DNA of 28,492 nucleotides from a virus. The position numbers and the translations under genes are program-made. This document shows positions 1-7,488 of this stretch, piece by piece. The stretch lies in the IMG/VR virus record IMGVR_UViG_3300042569_002383, positions 1 to 28,492 of that record. One strand, 5' to 3'. The notes beneath the pieces were generated by a model. That model did not search any database and was not told the DNA's origin. It saw only the letters and a list, made by a program, of their open reading frames with translations. How positions within the stretch are numbered: the stretch's first letter is position 1; every line of letters starts with the position of its first letter.

Positions 1-441
1 ACAGGTGTTGAACTAATGTATCAGGCAATTAGTAATAAAATTAGACCATCAGCATTTGTATTAGGAACTGGTACTGGTGGAACACTAATGGGGGCGGGAG
101 AAACACTTAAAAATTTTTATTATGATATGGAAATTGTTGCGGTTGAACCATCAGAGTCACCAGTAATGAGTGGAGGAGAATCAGGATTACATGGGATTCA
201 GGGAATTGGTGATGGTTCTAAGTTTATGGTTGATTTAGATTTTGTTGACCACATTATTACAATATCAACAGAAGAGGCGACTCAAATGAGTCGTAGATTA
301 TCTAAAGATTATGGAATCTTTGTTGGAATTTCTGCGGGAGCAAATGTTTTGGCCTCACTTAAATACGGACAAAAGTTTGATAAGACAAATATTTTCACTA
401 TACTTTGTGATAGAGGAGACAGATACCTTTCAATATTATGA
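1..441 (+). CDS. Cysteine synthase, C-terminal part (cut by window edge)
   Basis: PLP-dependent O-acetylserine sulfhydrylase family (CysK/CysM), which makes cysteine from O-acetylserine and sulfide. The reading frame is open from base 1, so the N-terminal half with the PLP-binding lysine lies outside the window. Visible hallmarks are TGVE at the left edge, the phosphate-binding glycine loop GTGTGGTLMGAG, the GIxGIGDG region, the GISAGAN stretch and the C-terminal LCDRGDRYLS that mirrors the family's DSGERYLS. The stop overlaps the next start (ATGA), implying translational coupling with the gp47-like nuclease. Cysteine synthase is unusual in a phage and would be an auxiliary metabolic gene. 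Family assignment is firm. Whether it is catalytically complete cannot be judged here. Confidence 0.9.
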   Translation, partial: TGVELMYQAISNKIRPSAFVLGTGTGGTLMGAGETLKNFYYDMEIVAVEPSESPVMSGGESGLHGIQGIGDGSKFMVDLDFVDHIITISTEEATQMSRRLSKDYGIFVGISAGANVLASLKYGQKFDKTNIFTILCDRGDRYLSIL

Positions 442-1217
442 TTAAAACTTTAGTACACTTTTCTGATTTACATATCAGATTATATAAAGACCACAATTTA
501 TACCGTTCAATATTAGAACCCGCAATTGAACAATGGAAAGAATTGTCTCCTGACCGTATTATATTTACGGGAGACTTGGTCCACAGTAAGAATCAATTAA
601 CTCCAGAACTTATTGAGTTTGTTGTTTGGATTTTAACAGAATGTTCTAACATTGCTAAAACAATTATTATACCTGGTAATCACGATTTTTTAACAAATAA
701 TACCGAAAGATTAGACGCTCTTACACCTATCATTAATTCTTTGAATAATGATAATATTGTATACTACCGAGATAGAGGTGTGTATGAGGATGATAACATT
801 AGTTGGTGTGTTTATTCTCAATACCAAGGAAATATTCCTCCTGATATTATTGATGGTAAGGGAAGAAAGATTGGTTTATTTCATGGTCCTATTTCAGGTT
901 TAAAAACAGACCTTGGATTTGAGTTTGGTGAGGAAGCGTATGAGATTGAAAAGTTTGATGGTTTGGAAACCGTATTATGTGGTGATATTCACAAACGAGC
1001 TGAGTTCCAAATTAAAGGGGGTAAAGGTTATATGATTGGTTCAACAATTCAAAATAATTTAGGTGAAAGTATTAGTAAACACGGATATGGTATTTATGAT
1101 GTTGAAAACAAAGAATATAAATATAAAGATTTATTTAATCCAAAACCTTATCTTTCATTTAAAATAACATCATTTGAGGATATTATAAATGGAAAAGAAA
1201 AACTCACAAATGTATAA
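438..1217 (+). CDS. Mre11/SbcD/gp47-like metallophosphoesterase nuclease subunit
   Basis: Calcineurin-like phosphoesterase of the SbcD/Mre11/T4 gp47 type, which with a Rad50-like ATPase processes DNA ends for recombination, replication and host DNA breakdown. All metal-binding motifs are seen: SDLHIR (D10, H12), GDLVH (G45-H49), PGNHD (79-83), LFHGP and CGDIHKR. At 259 aa it is shorter than T4 gp47 (about 340 aa), so the C-terminal capping region seems reduced. The start overlaps the upstream stop by 4 nt (ATGA), and the end overlaps the next gene by 29 nt. Its partner, the gp46-like ATPase, lies about 1.2 kb downstream with three small genes between, whereas in T4 the two are nearly adjacent. 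Confidence 0.92.
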   Translation: MIKTLVHFSDLHIRLYKDHNLYRSILEPAIEQWKELSPDRIIFTGDLVHSKNQLTPELIEFVVWILTECSNIAKTIIIPGNHDFLTNNTERLDALTPIINSLNNDNIVYYRDRGVYEDDNISWCVYSQYQGNIPPDIIDGKGRKIGLFHGPISGLKTDLGFEFGEEAYEIEKFDGLETVLCGDIHKRAEFQIKGGKGYMIGSTIQNNLGESISKHGYGIYDVENKEYKYKDLFNPKPYLSFKITSFEDIINGKEKLTNV

Positions 1218-1818
1218 TATTGATATTAATAACACTAAAGAAATCTATGATTTTTGTTTATTAAATAAAATTTTGGATATTGATGGGTTTATTAATAAAT
1301 GTTTTAAGAATGGATTTCATATTGAAAAGTATGGTTTTATTGGGGAAGACTCAGGTAAAACACTTAATGATGGTGAAAAAGACTTAAAAACGGGTGGGAT
1401 TCAGGAAAAACGTGTAGAAATCGAGGTAATCCGAGAAATACGGGTGGAAGTACCTGTTGAAGTGATTAAAGAAGTTGAAAAAATTGTGGAGGTTATTAAA
1501 GAAGTTCCTGTTGAAAAAATAATTGAAAAAATCATCCAAGTTTCTGATGATACTCAAATAAATGAACTGTTGTTAAAAATACAACAGTTGGAAAACAGGC
1601 CACCTGAAATTGTTGAAGTTATTAAAGAGGTCATTACCCAATCAAATAACGATAAGTCATTAATGTTACAAGACACATTGAATAAATTAAGAAAAGAACT
1701 TACAGAAAAAAATAGTAAGATAACAGAACTTGAGGGGACTATCAAAAAATTAGAACAAATAAACATAAATCAAGGGGCGGCTTATATGAAAGGGTCGAAC
1801 CTAACAAAAAACATATAA
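1189..1818 (+). CDS. Coiled-coil protein with EVIKEV repeats, unknown function
   Basis: No recognised enzymatic domain. After about 65 ordinary residues comes a valine/glutamate/lysine repeat region (roughly residues 70-120, units such as VPVEVIKEVEKIVEV), then a further PEIVEVIKEV unit and a leucine-rich heptad region (about 145-195) predicted to be coiled coil. The same repeat unit occurs in the membrane protein at 6585. The ATG at 1189 has a GAGGA eight bases upstream, but this lies inside the nuclease gene. An in-frame ATG at 1210 is an alternative that would cut the overlap to 8 nt. Such VEVIKEV repeats occur in phage proteins of unknown role. An elongated structural or scaffolding role is a guess. 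Confidence 0.7.
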   Translation: MEKKNSQMYNIDINNTKEIYDFCLLNKILDIDGFINKCFKNGFHIEKYGFIGEDSGKTLNDGEKDLKTGGIQEKRVEIEVIREIRVEVPVEVIKEVEKIVEVIKEVPVEKIIEKIIQVSDDTQINELLLKIQQLENRPPEIVEVIKEVITQSNNDKSLMLQDTLNKLRKELTEKNSKITELEGTIKKLEQININQGAAYMKGSNLTKNI

Positions 1819-1819
1819 T

Positions 1820-2158
1820 ATGGCAATTTTAATTTGGTTAATCGCCGCTTATGGAATGAGTAACATACTTGTGTACAGTTCCATATTCGCAGGAATGAGA
1901 GAGTTCTTCAAAAAATGGGGAAGTAATAAATTAGTACCTTTACACGGGATTGGACAATTCATATCGGATTTACTATCTTGTATGATGTGTACTAGTACAT
2001 GGGTTGGATTTTTCTTCTCATTATGTTATTACTCACCATCACATGAATTGATTGGTACAAATATTACATCATTCTTTTTTGATGGTATGATAGCCTCAGG
2101 ATTTGTATGGGGGATAAATGCAATAATAGAATGGTTCGAAGAGAATCGACCTAAATAA
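1820..2158 (+). CDS. Small membrane protein with CxxC-W motif (DUF1360-like)
   Basis: A 112-aa hydrophobic protein with an N-terminal membrane segment (about 1-24), a second around 44-52 running into C54-M-M-C57-T-S-T-W61, and further hydrophobic stretches near 64-75 and 88-104. The CxxCxxxW arrangement inside a membrane helix resembles DUF1360 proteins, small bacterial and phage membrane proteins of unknown function. That match is from memory of the pattern, not a search. It starts 1 nt after the preceding stop, so it is probably translated with it. The two cysteines could bind metal or form a disulfide. Confidence 0.65.
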   Translation: MAILIWLIAAYGMSNILVYSSIFAGMREFFKKWGSNKLVPLHGIGQFISDLLSCMMCTSTWVGFFFSLCYYSPSHELIGTNITSFFFDGMIASGFVWGINAIIEWFEENRPK

Positions 2159-2160
2159 TT

Positions 2161-2180
2161 TATAAATAAAAAACAAAAAA
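2161..2180 (+). promoter_or_regulatory. AT-rich leader with TATAAATA octamer
   Basis: The 22-nt gap before the next gene begins with TATAAATA, identical to the T4 late promoter core, followed by an A-rich stretch ending at the ATG. T4 late transcription needs a gp55-type sigma and this window encodes a different sigma type, so the match may be chance in AT-rich DNA. The A-rich stretch could equally be the translation-initiation region, since Bacteroidetes often lack a strong Shine-Dalgarno. Confidence 0.2.
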
Positions 2181-2450
2181 ATGGGAAAAAAAGCAAAAGA
2201 ACACAGAAAAAAAACTCAAGCGAGAAACGTAAAAATTAAGGGAGAACAAAAAAAAATGCAAAAACTTTACCAAGACATGTTCAGTAAACAATTAACTGAC
2301 TTAGAATCTAAATTTTCCGGCGAAACAGAAAATTTAACTGTTAAAGTTGGAGATGTTGAGGTACCTTTTGAGGTGGTGAATAACCCAATTGAAAATATCC
2401 TTGAACAAAAACAAGTTGAAAAAATAGAAATTTCTGATTTAGAAAAATAA
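2181..2450 (+). CDS. Small basic-N-terminal protein, unknown function
   Basis: An 89-aa protein that I do not recognise. The first 30 residues are very rich in lysine and arginine with many K-K pairs, suggesting nucleic-acid contact. The C-terminal two thirds are acidic and mixed hydrophobic (FEVVNNPIENILEQ), giving a strongly bipolar charge distribution. It sits directly upstream of the gp46-like ATPase with a 4-nt gap, so it is likely co-translated with it and might serve the same recombination complex, but that is positional inference only. Confidence 0.65.
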   Translation: MGKKAKEHRKKTQARNVKIKGEQKKMQKLYQDMFSKQLTDLESKFSGETENLTVKVGDVEVPFEVVNNPIENILEQKQVEKIEISDLEK

Positions 2451-2454
2451 TAGA

Positions 2455-4827
2455 ATGGATTTATTTAATCCACCAATAGAATTTAATTATAAAATAATGA
2501 ATAGTGAATTAGAGTTTGAAACTTTTGATAATCCATATGTACAAGTTGTATGGGATGATTATGCTGAAAATTTTACTCAAGAAAAGATTAAAAGTGTTAG
2601 ACATTATTTCCAAAAAAAATACAATACGACTAATGTAAATGTTATTACTAAGACTAAGGCTAGTGATGATGTCACTCATACTGTTGACATATCTTTTAAT
2701 ATCTTGGACAAGAATTATCAGTCTGAATTAGTTAAAACATATCTAACATCTAAATCTTTAGAGAAGTATTTTGATGAGGTAATTCATCTTGATGGGATTG
2801 TTGATAATAAATTATTGGTTAATAACAGTGAAGTTACCCCATTTAAACGATGGTTCATTAAGAACATTGAGTTCTCAAATTTCCTTTCATATGGTGAGAA
2901 TCAGAAATTGGATTTTGAAAAATGTGATGGGATTACCGTAGTTGAGTCTAACCCACCAAATTTTGGAGGTAAAACAGTTTTAACTGTGGATTTATTATTG
3001 TTCTTATTCTTTAATGAGACTACTAAAACATCCAAAGCCGAAGAGGTCTTCAATCGATTCACCGATAAGAATAAAGTATCCGTTAAAGGAGAAATCATTA
3101 TCGATGGTGATGAATATATAATTGTTAGACATATTGAAAGAAAAAAATCTAAGGCGGGAGAGTGGAATGTTAAAACTGAATTGGACTTTTTTAAAAAGTT
3201 GTCTGACGGTAGTTTACAAAACTTTACAGGAGAACAAAGACGAGAAACAGAGGCGTTCATTAAAACTTCCATTGGGTCTAAAGAAGATTTCTTAATGACA
3301 ATCTTAACTACTGCAACTAACTTAGAGGATTTAATTGATTCTAAACCAACTGCTAGAGGGCAAGTTTTGTCAAGATTCATGGGGTTAGATTTTCTTAAAA
3401 AGAAAGAAGAGGAGGGAAAGGAAATCTACAGTGATTTCTCAAAATCAATGATGTCTAACATTTATAGTAGTGAAAAGTTAAAAACCGATAATGAAGATTA
3501 TAATTCTAAAATAGTTGGGTTTAATGAAGAGAACCAACAACTCCAAAAAGATTTAATTAATGTTCAGGAGAGAATCATTAAAGGTCAGGAATACAAAGAT
3601 AATTTGTTAAAGAGTAAACATAATGACATTGATAAAGAAATCAGTTTACTTTCCCCTGATAAAGTAATTTTGGATATAACAACTCTTAAAAGTCAAAGAC
3701 AAGGTGTTGAAAAACAATTTTCCGAAATAAAAGTTGTTGAACCATCATCTTTTTATCATGAGGATGAACATGATAAAGTTAAAGAAGACTACAATGAGGA
3801 GTATAAGAAAAAAGTTGAGGTTGACCATAAAATAAAAACTATTGAGGATTTGAAGAGTTCTGTTGATGGCGGAATTAAATGTGAACATTGTGGAATTAAT
3901 TTAATGATGGCATCAATTACCCAATCTAAAATTGCCGAACTTGATGGTTATATTAAGCATAAAGACCAAATTTCGGAGTTAATGCAGGTTTTATTAGGCA
4001 AAGAACAAAGTTTCGTACAACTTAAAAAAGAGTTTGATGAGTATGAAAAAAACAAACTAATAAAAGAAAAATACGAACTTAGTATTGAATCGTTTGATTT
4101 AAAAATTAAAAGACTCCAAGAGAAGTTAACAAAATATAATGAGTTACAGGATAAGATAACATCCAACGAAAAAATTGAAACCCAATTAATTAAAGCGGGT
4201 TTACGTTTAGATGACCTTGATGTTGAAAAAAGTAACACAACAAAAAAAATAAACAGTAACGATTATCAAATCCAAACGTATAAAGATAAGATTGAACAAA
4301 ATTTAAAAACAATTGTTAAGATTGGTGAAGAGGCGGAACGAGAAAAAATCTACAAAATTTATTTGGAAATATATGGTAAAAACGGAGTATCAAAAATGAT
4401 TATGAAAACGATGATGCCGTTAATCAATTCTGAATTACAAAGGTTGTTGGAGAATAGTTCTCATTTCAGATTGGAAGTTAATATTAATGATAAGAACGAA
4501 GTTGAGTTCCTGATGATTGATAACAATACTCAGGTAGAAAAACTTATGGCCTCAGGTTCAGGTTACGAAAGAACAATCGCCTCTTTAGCGTTAAGAGCTG
4601 TATTAAGTAAAATTTGTTCATTACCTAAACCAAATATTGTGGTATTTGATGAAGTCTTTGGTAAAATATCTAACGATAACTTGGATATGGTTTCCGAGTT
4701 CTTTACAAAGATTAAAGAATATTTTGAAAAAATATTTGTTATAACACATAACCCATTGGTGACCAACTGGTCTGATAATGTGGTTAAGATTAGGAAGGAA
4801 GAAAATATTAGTTTTGTGTCACAATAA
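2455..4827 (+). CDS. Rad50/SbcC/gp46-like ATPase with zinc hook
   Basis: SMC-like ATPase that pairs with the gp47-like nuclease for DNA end processing. Visible parts: Walker A-like loop SNPPNFGGKTV (165-175), a long coiled coil (about 320-680) interrupted by a zinc hook C476-E-H-C479, ABC signature ASGSGYERT (about 699-707) and Walker B IVVFDE with D732-E733, then the ITHNP switch. At 790 aa it is longer than T4 gp46 (about 560 aa). Much of the extra length is an N-terminal extension of about 130 residues before the usual start (WFIKNIEFSNFLSYG), which I do not recognise. The Walker A loop lacks the usual first glycine (consensus GxNGxGKS/T), having S/N-P-P-N instead, though the GKT is intact. 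Confidence 0.92.
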   Translation: MDLFNPPIEFNYKIMNSELEFETFDNPYVQVVWDDYAENFTQEKIKSVRHYFQKKYNTTNVNVITKTKASDDVTHTVDISFNILDKNYQSELVKTYLTSKSLEKYFDEVIHLDGIVDNKLLVNNSEVTPFKRWFIKNIEFSNFLSYGENQKLDFEKCDGITVVESNPPNFGGKTVLTVDLLLFLFFNETTKTSKAEEVFNRFTDKNKVSVKGEIIIDGDEYIIVRHIERKKSKAGEWNVKTELDFFKKLSDGSLQNFTGEQRRETEAFIKTSIGSKEDFLMTILTTATNLEDLIDSKPTARGQVLSRFMGLDFLKKKEEEGKEIYSDFSKSMMSNIYSSEKLKTDNEDYNSKIVGFNEENQQLQKDLINVQERIIKGQEYKDNLLKSKHNDIDKEISLLSPDKVILDITTLKSQRQGVEKQFSEIKVVEPSSFYHEDEHDKVKEDYNEEYKKKVEVDHKIKTIEDLKSSVDGGIKCEHCGINLMMASITQSKIAELDGYIKHKDQISELMQVLLGKEQSFVQLKKEFDEYEKNKLIKEKYELSIESFDLKIKRLQEKLTKYNELQDKITSNEKIETQLIKAGLRLDDLDVEKSNTTKKINSNDYQIQTYKDKIEQNLKTIVKIGEEAEREKIYKIYLEIYGKNGVSKMIMKTMMPLINSELQRLLENSSHFRLEVNINDKNEVEFLMIDNNTQVEKLMASGSGYERTIASLALRAVLSKICSLPKPNIVVFDEVFGKISNDNLDMVSEFFTKIKEYFEKIFVITHNPLVTNWSDNVVKIRKEENISFVSQ

Positions 4828-4858
4828 TTTGATATTAACTAAATAATTTGTAATTTTG
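4828..4858 (+). promoter_or_regulatory. Bacteroidetes-type promoter
   Basis: TTTG at 4828-4831, a 19-nt spacer, then TAATTTTG at 4851-4858 match the Bacteroidetes housekeeping-sigma consensus TTTG-N19-21-TAnnTTTG exactly. The expected transcription start is only a few bases before the ATG at 4871, so the mRNA would be nearly leaderless. It would let unmodified host RNA polymerase transcribe the following gene and the sigma gene. Confidence 0.65.
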
Positions 4859-4870
4859 TAAAAAAAACAT

Positions 4871-5425
4871 ATGAATGATAGATTAACTAGTTATATTTTA
4901 TTTGTCTTTGCTAAACACGATGAACAGGAAGAGTTTATAACATCGTTAGCTGAGGAACTATCGGTCATATCCGATTCATTAAATATAAAATTTTATTATG
5001 GGCCCGAATCTGGTATATTTACTTTTGATACCAAAGATGATTTCTCGGTTATTAAAGAATATATGGATATAATGTTTTGTGAAAGTAAAATTGTTTATAT
5101 GTTGTTACCATATGACCATGACAAAATATCAGTTGGTTTTTCGGATGATATTTATAACCACTTATTTACACAAAATGTTGGTAAAAATATATCAAGTTTT
5201 GAATCTGAGTCGCAAAAAACGTTAAGTGAAGAATTAAAAAGTAGAGTTGATTTATTTTTTGATAAGATAATTGACGATGAGGACGATGATGAGGATGAGA
5301 TTAAAAAAATTAAATCTAAACTTTCAGTTCCTTCTTTAGATGACTTACTTGATAAAATAAATGATAAAGGCCTTGTATCATTAACAAAAAAAGAACTATC
5401 TTTGCTAAAACAATACTCTAAATAA
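4871..5425 (+). CDS. Unknown protein with Bacteroidetes DUF6576-like C-terminal motif
   Basis: A 184-aa protein. The N-terminal 125 residues are a mixed alpha/beta sequence I do not recognise. A very acidic linker (IDDEDDDEDE, about 136-145) leads to a C-terminal motif of about 33 residues (LDDLLDKINDKG then SLTKKELSLLKQYSK) that strongly resembles the short DUF6576 segment found at the C-termini of Bacteroidetes membrane rhomboids and other proteins. This suggests host origin or interaction with host proteins carrying the motif. The gene directly follows a consensus host promoter and lies 5 nt before the sigma gene, so the two probably form an early operon. A regulator or anti-sigma-like partner is possible but unsupported. 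Confidence 0.75.
   Translation: MNDRLTSYILFVFAKHDEQEEFITSLAEELSVISDSLNIKFYYGPESGIFTFDTKDDFSVIKEYMDIMFCESKIVYMLLPYDHDKISVGFSDDIYNHLFTQNVGKNISSFESESQKTLSEELKSRVDLFFDKIIDDEDDDEDEIKKIKSKLSVPSLDDLLDKINDKGLVSLTKKELSLLKQYSK
5372..5404 (+). promoter_or_regulatory. Possible second Bacteroidetes-type promoter for the sigma gene
   Basis: CTTG at 5372-5375, a 21-nt spacer and TATCTTTG at 5397-5404 differ from TTTG-N21-TAnnTTTG at one position. It lies inside the end of the preceding gene, about 26 nt before the sigma-factor ATG at 5431, a plausible distance. It could give the sigma gene independent transcription. Confidence 0.4.
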
Positions 5426-5430
5426 AAAAT

Positions 5431-6231
5431 ATGAAAGAAAAAAGCTCATCAATTTCAATTAACCAAGAAGAGATACAAATATATCTTAAGGACATTCGTA
5501 AAATAAAAGTTATGACTCCTGAAAGGGAGAGAGAACTTGCAAAGATGATAGCTACTGAGGGTATTACCCAAAGAGAAAAAGATGCAATTCACAAAGAACT
5601 TTTAGAAGGTAATTTACGTTTTGTAATTACAGTGGCAAAACAATATCAAAATCAAGGATTAGATTTTCCTGATTTAATAGCCGAAGGTAATTTAGGGCTA
5701 ATGAAAGCCATTAATAATTTTGATTGGTCTAAAAACCTTAGATTTATTTCTTATGCGGTTTGGTGGGTTAAACAATCAATCTTACAGTCTTTAAATGACA
5801 ACTCAAGAACAATTAGATTACCTGTTAATGTTGTTCAAGATTTACATCGAGCAAAAAAAGAGGTTGAATCTAATGGTGCTCAACTAGATGATAAATTCCA
5901 AAGGTTACCATCGATGATTGATTTGGATATGAATATTAACGAAGATGGTGATACTTTAATTGATATTATTAAGAATGACCAAGCGGAGATGCCTGATGAG
6001 ATATTTAATAGTAAGGATATGTTAAAGTCAAAACTATTAAATCTTCTTGATTTTTTAGATGAAAGAGAAAAAGTGATTATTGAAGATTATTTTGGATTAA
6101 CAGGGACACCAAGAACTTTAGAGGATATAGGTGGTGATTTTAACTTAACAAAGGAGAGAGTTCGTCAGATAAAACAAAAGGCTTTAAGGAAAATAAGAAA
6201 TGAAAGTGATTGTTTATACGATTATATGTAA
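5431..6231 (+). CDS. Phage-encoded RpoD-like sigma-70 factor
   Basis: RNA polymerase sigma factor of the short primary type seen in Bacteroidetes (266 aa, versus about 287 aa for typical host RpoD). Region 1.2 (IQIYLKDIRKIKVMTPERE), the region 2 core (NLRFVITVAKQYQNQG, PDLIAEGNLGLMKA, FISYAVWWVKQSIL), an abbreviated region 3 beginning TIRLPVNV, and region 4 (LDEREKVIIEDYFGL, then the helix-turn-helix ending RVRQIKQKALRKIRNE) are all present. Region 2.4 and the region 4 recognition helix differ from host-like sequence (NFDWSKNLRFIS; DFNLTKERV), which may shift promoter specificity. Its likely role is to redirect host polymerase to phage promoters, analogous to but not homologous in detail with T4 gp55. 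Followed by a strong terminator. Confidence 0.93.
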   Translation: MKEKSSSISINQEEIQIYLKDIRKIKVMTPERERELAKMIATEGITQREKDAIHKELLEGNLRFVITVAKQYQNQGLDFPDLIAEGNLGLMKAINNFDWSKNLRFISYAVWWVKQSILQSLNDNSRTIRLPVNVVQDLHRAKKEVESNGAQLDDKFQRLPSMIDLDMNINEDGDTLIDIIKNDQAEMPDEIFNSKDMLKSKLLNLLDFLDEREKVIIEDYFGLTGTPRTLEDIGGDFNLTKERVRQIKQKALRKIRNESDCLYDYM

Positions 6232-6239
6232 AAAAAAGA

Positions 6240-6273
6240 AAACCTTCTATTTATTAAGATAGAAGGTTTTTTA
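6240..6273 (+). terminator. Rho-independent terminator after the sigma gene
   Basis: AACCTTCTAT (6241-6250) pairs perfectly with ATAGAAGGTT (6259-6268) across an 8-nt loop, preceded by A-rich and followed by T-rich sequence. The A and T tracts extend the stem on both sides, so it may act in both directions. Confidence 0.9.
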
Positions 6274-6297
6274 CTTTTATAAAAAAAACAAAATATT

Positions 6298-6588
6298 ATG
6301 AAAGCAATTTTAAATTTTATTGACACTTGGGGAGTTAGAATCATTACATTATTAATATTAATTATCTTTTTTAAAACTTGTTCGACTAATGGAAAAGTTG
6401 AAAAAGTTCAAAAAAGTGTAGTGGAGACTAACATTAAAGTAGATTCATTATCACTTGAATTACAAAAACAAATTAAGATTGAAGGTCTTAAATCTGAAAA
6501 AAGAATGATTCAATCTACTGATAGAAAAATTATGGATGTTAACAGACAGACAGAAATTGATAAAGAAATATCTCAACTTGATAAATGA
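6298..6588 (+). CDS. Single-pass membrane protein with coiled-coil tail
   Basis: A 96-aa protein with one N-terminal membrane helix (about 13-27, IRIITLLILIIFF-like) and a charged, heptad-patterned remainder predicted to be coiled coil. The topology (short cytosolic N-terminus, one helix, long helical tail) is that of inner-membrane spanins and also of many unrelated membrane proteins. It is the first gene after the terminator, and its stop overlaps the next start by 4 nt (ATGA), so it is coupled to the four-helix membrane protein. A role in lysis or envelope attack is plausible from position only. Confidence 0.7.
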   Translation: MKAILNFIDTWGVRIITLLILIIFFKTCSTNGKVEKVQKSVVETNIKVDSLSLELQKQIKIEGLKSEKRMIQSTDRKIMDVNRQTEIDKEISQLDK

Positions 6589-7457
6589 AAATAATTTTTT
6601 CATGGATTAAATCCAACCCAATTAGGGCTATGTTTTTATTCCCGATTATATTAGTTGGGATTATTTCTATTTCCCACGTAGTCTCTTGGTATGATTTAGC
6701 GAATCCACTTAGTTGGGCAATCTACCTATCAATAGCTATAGAGATTGGCGCTATGACGGCATTGATTGCGGCAACAAATCGAATTAAAGGTGGGGTGTGG
6801 TTTATGTTTGGGTTAGTTACTTTTGTACAAATGATTGGTAATATATTTTTTTCTTATAAAGAAATTGACTCCAACGGGGAATTATTCAAATCTTGGGTAG
6901 AACTTACTGGCCCAATATGGGAAGGTTTAGGTTCTGACATTACAGATGTTGTATCATTGAAAAGATGGTTAGCATTTTTAGAAGGTGGTTTATTACCAAT
7001 AATATCTTTAACCTCATTACATTTTTTCATTAAATACGATGAAGGTAATAGGACTGTTGTTGAACCTGAAGTGTTTGAAAAAATTGTTGAAGTAATTAAA
7101 GAAGATTCAGAGAGGGACACCAATGTCCCTCACAAAGAAGATACCATACATGATACTATACATGATGAGATTGAGATTCCTGAAAGTTATTTAACACATC
7201 ATACCACACATTATACCCCTCAAGTCGAAACAATTGTAGTTGAAAAAATTGTTGAGGTACCTGTTGAGGTTATTAAAGAAGTGGAGAAAATTGTTGAGGT
7301 ACTTGTTGAGGTTATTAAAGAAGTACCTGTTGAAGTAATTAGAGAAGTTGAGGTTATTAAAGAAGTATTTGTTGAGGTTATTAAAGAAGTTGAGGTCACA
7401 ACAACCACAACAACTGAAGATAATATTAAAAGATTAAGTTATATAAAACCTGATTAA
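6585..7457 (+). CDS. Four-helix membrane protein with EVIKEV repeat tail
   Basis: A 290-aa protein. The N-terminal half has about four membrane helices (roughly 13-35, 41-64, 69-91 and 129-150). The C-terminal half is cytosolic or periplasmic, with a linker containing a THHTTHYT histidine/threonine stretch and then a repeat block (about 215-270) built of VEVIKEV/VPVEVIKEVEKIVEV units, ending in a run of threonines. The same repeat occurs in the protein at 1189. The membrane segment contains acidic and glycine residues (AIEIGAMTAL) of the kind found in channels. Its place beside an amidase suggests a holin-like or membrane-scaffold role, but no family is recognised. Confidence 0.7.
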   Translation: MKIIFSWIKSNPIRAMFLFPIILVGIISISHVVSWYDLANPLSWAIYLSIAIEIGAMTALIAATNRIKGGVWFMFGLVTFVQMIGNIFFSYKEIDSNGELFKSWVELTGPIWEGLGSDITDVVSLKRWLAFLEGGLLPIISLTSLHFFIKYDEGNRTVVEPEVFEKIVEVIKEDSERDTNVPHKEDTIHDTIHDEIEIPESYLTHHTTHYTPQVETIVVEKIVEVPVEVIKEVEKIVEVLVEVIKEVPVEVIREVEVIKEVFVEVIKEVEVTTTTTTEDNIKRLSYIKPD

Positions 7458-7488
7458 GATAACTAAATAAAATTTTAAGTTATATGTT

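Noticed and set aside
2901-3380. Long minus-strand open frames inside the Rad50-like gene and other large genes
   Set aside because: They lie wholly within genes of firm identity, have no plausible start signals and lack recognisable domains, so they are shadows of codon bias.
7220-7408. Minus-strand frame rich in ITSTSLITST repeats
   Set aside because: It is the antisense reading of the EVIKEV repeat DNA, with no start signal.
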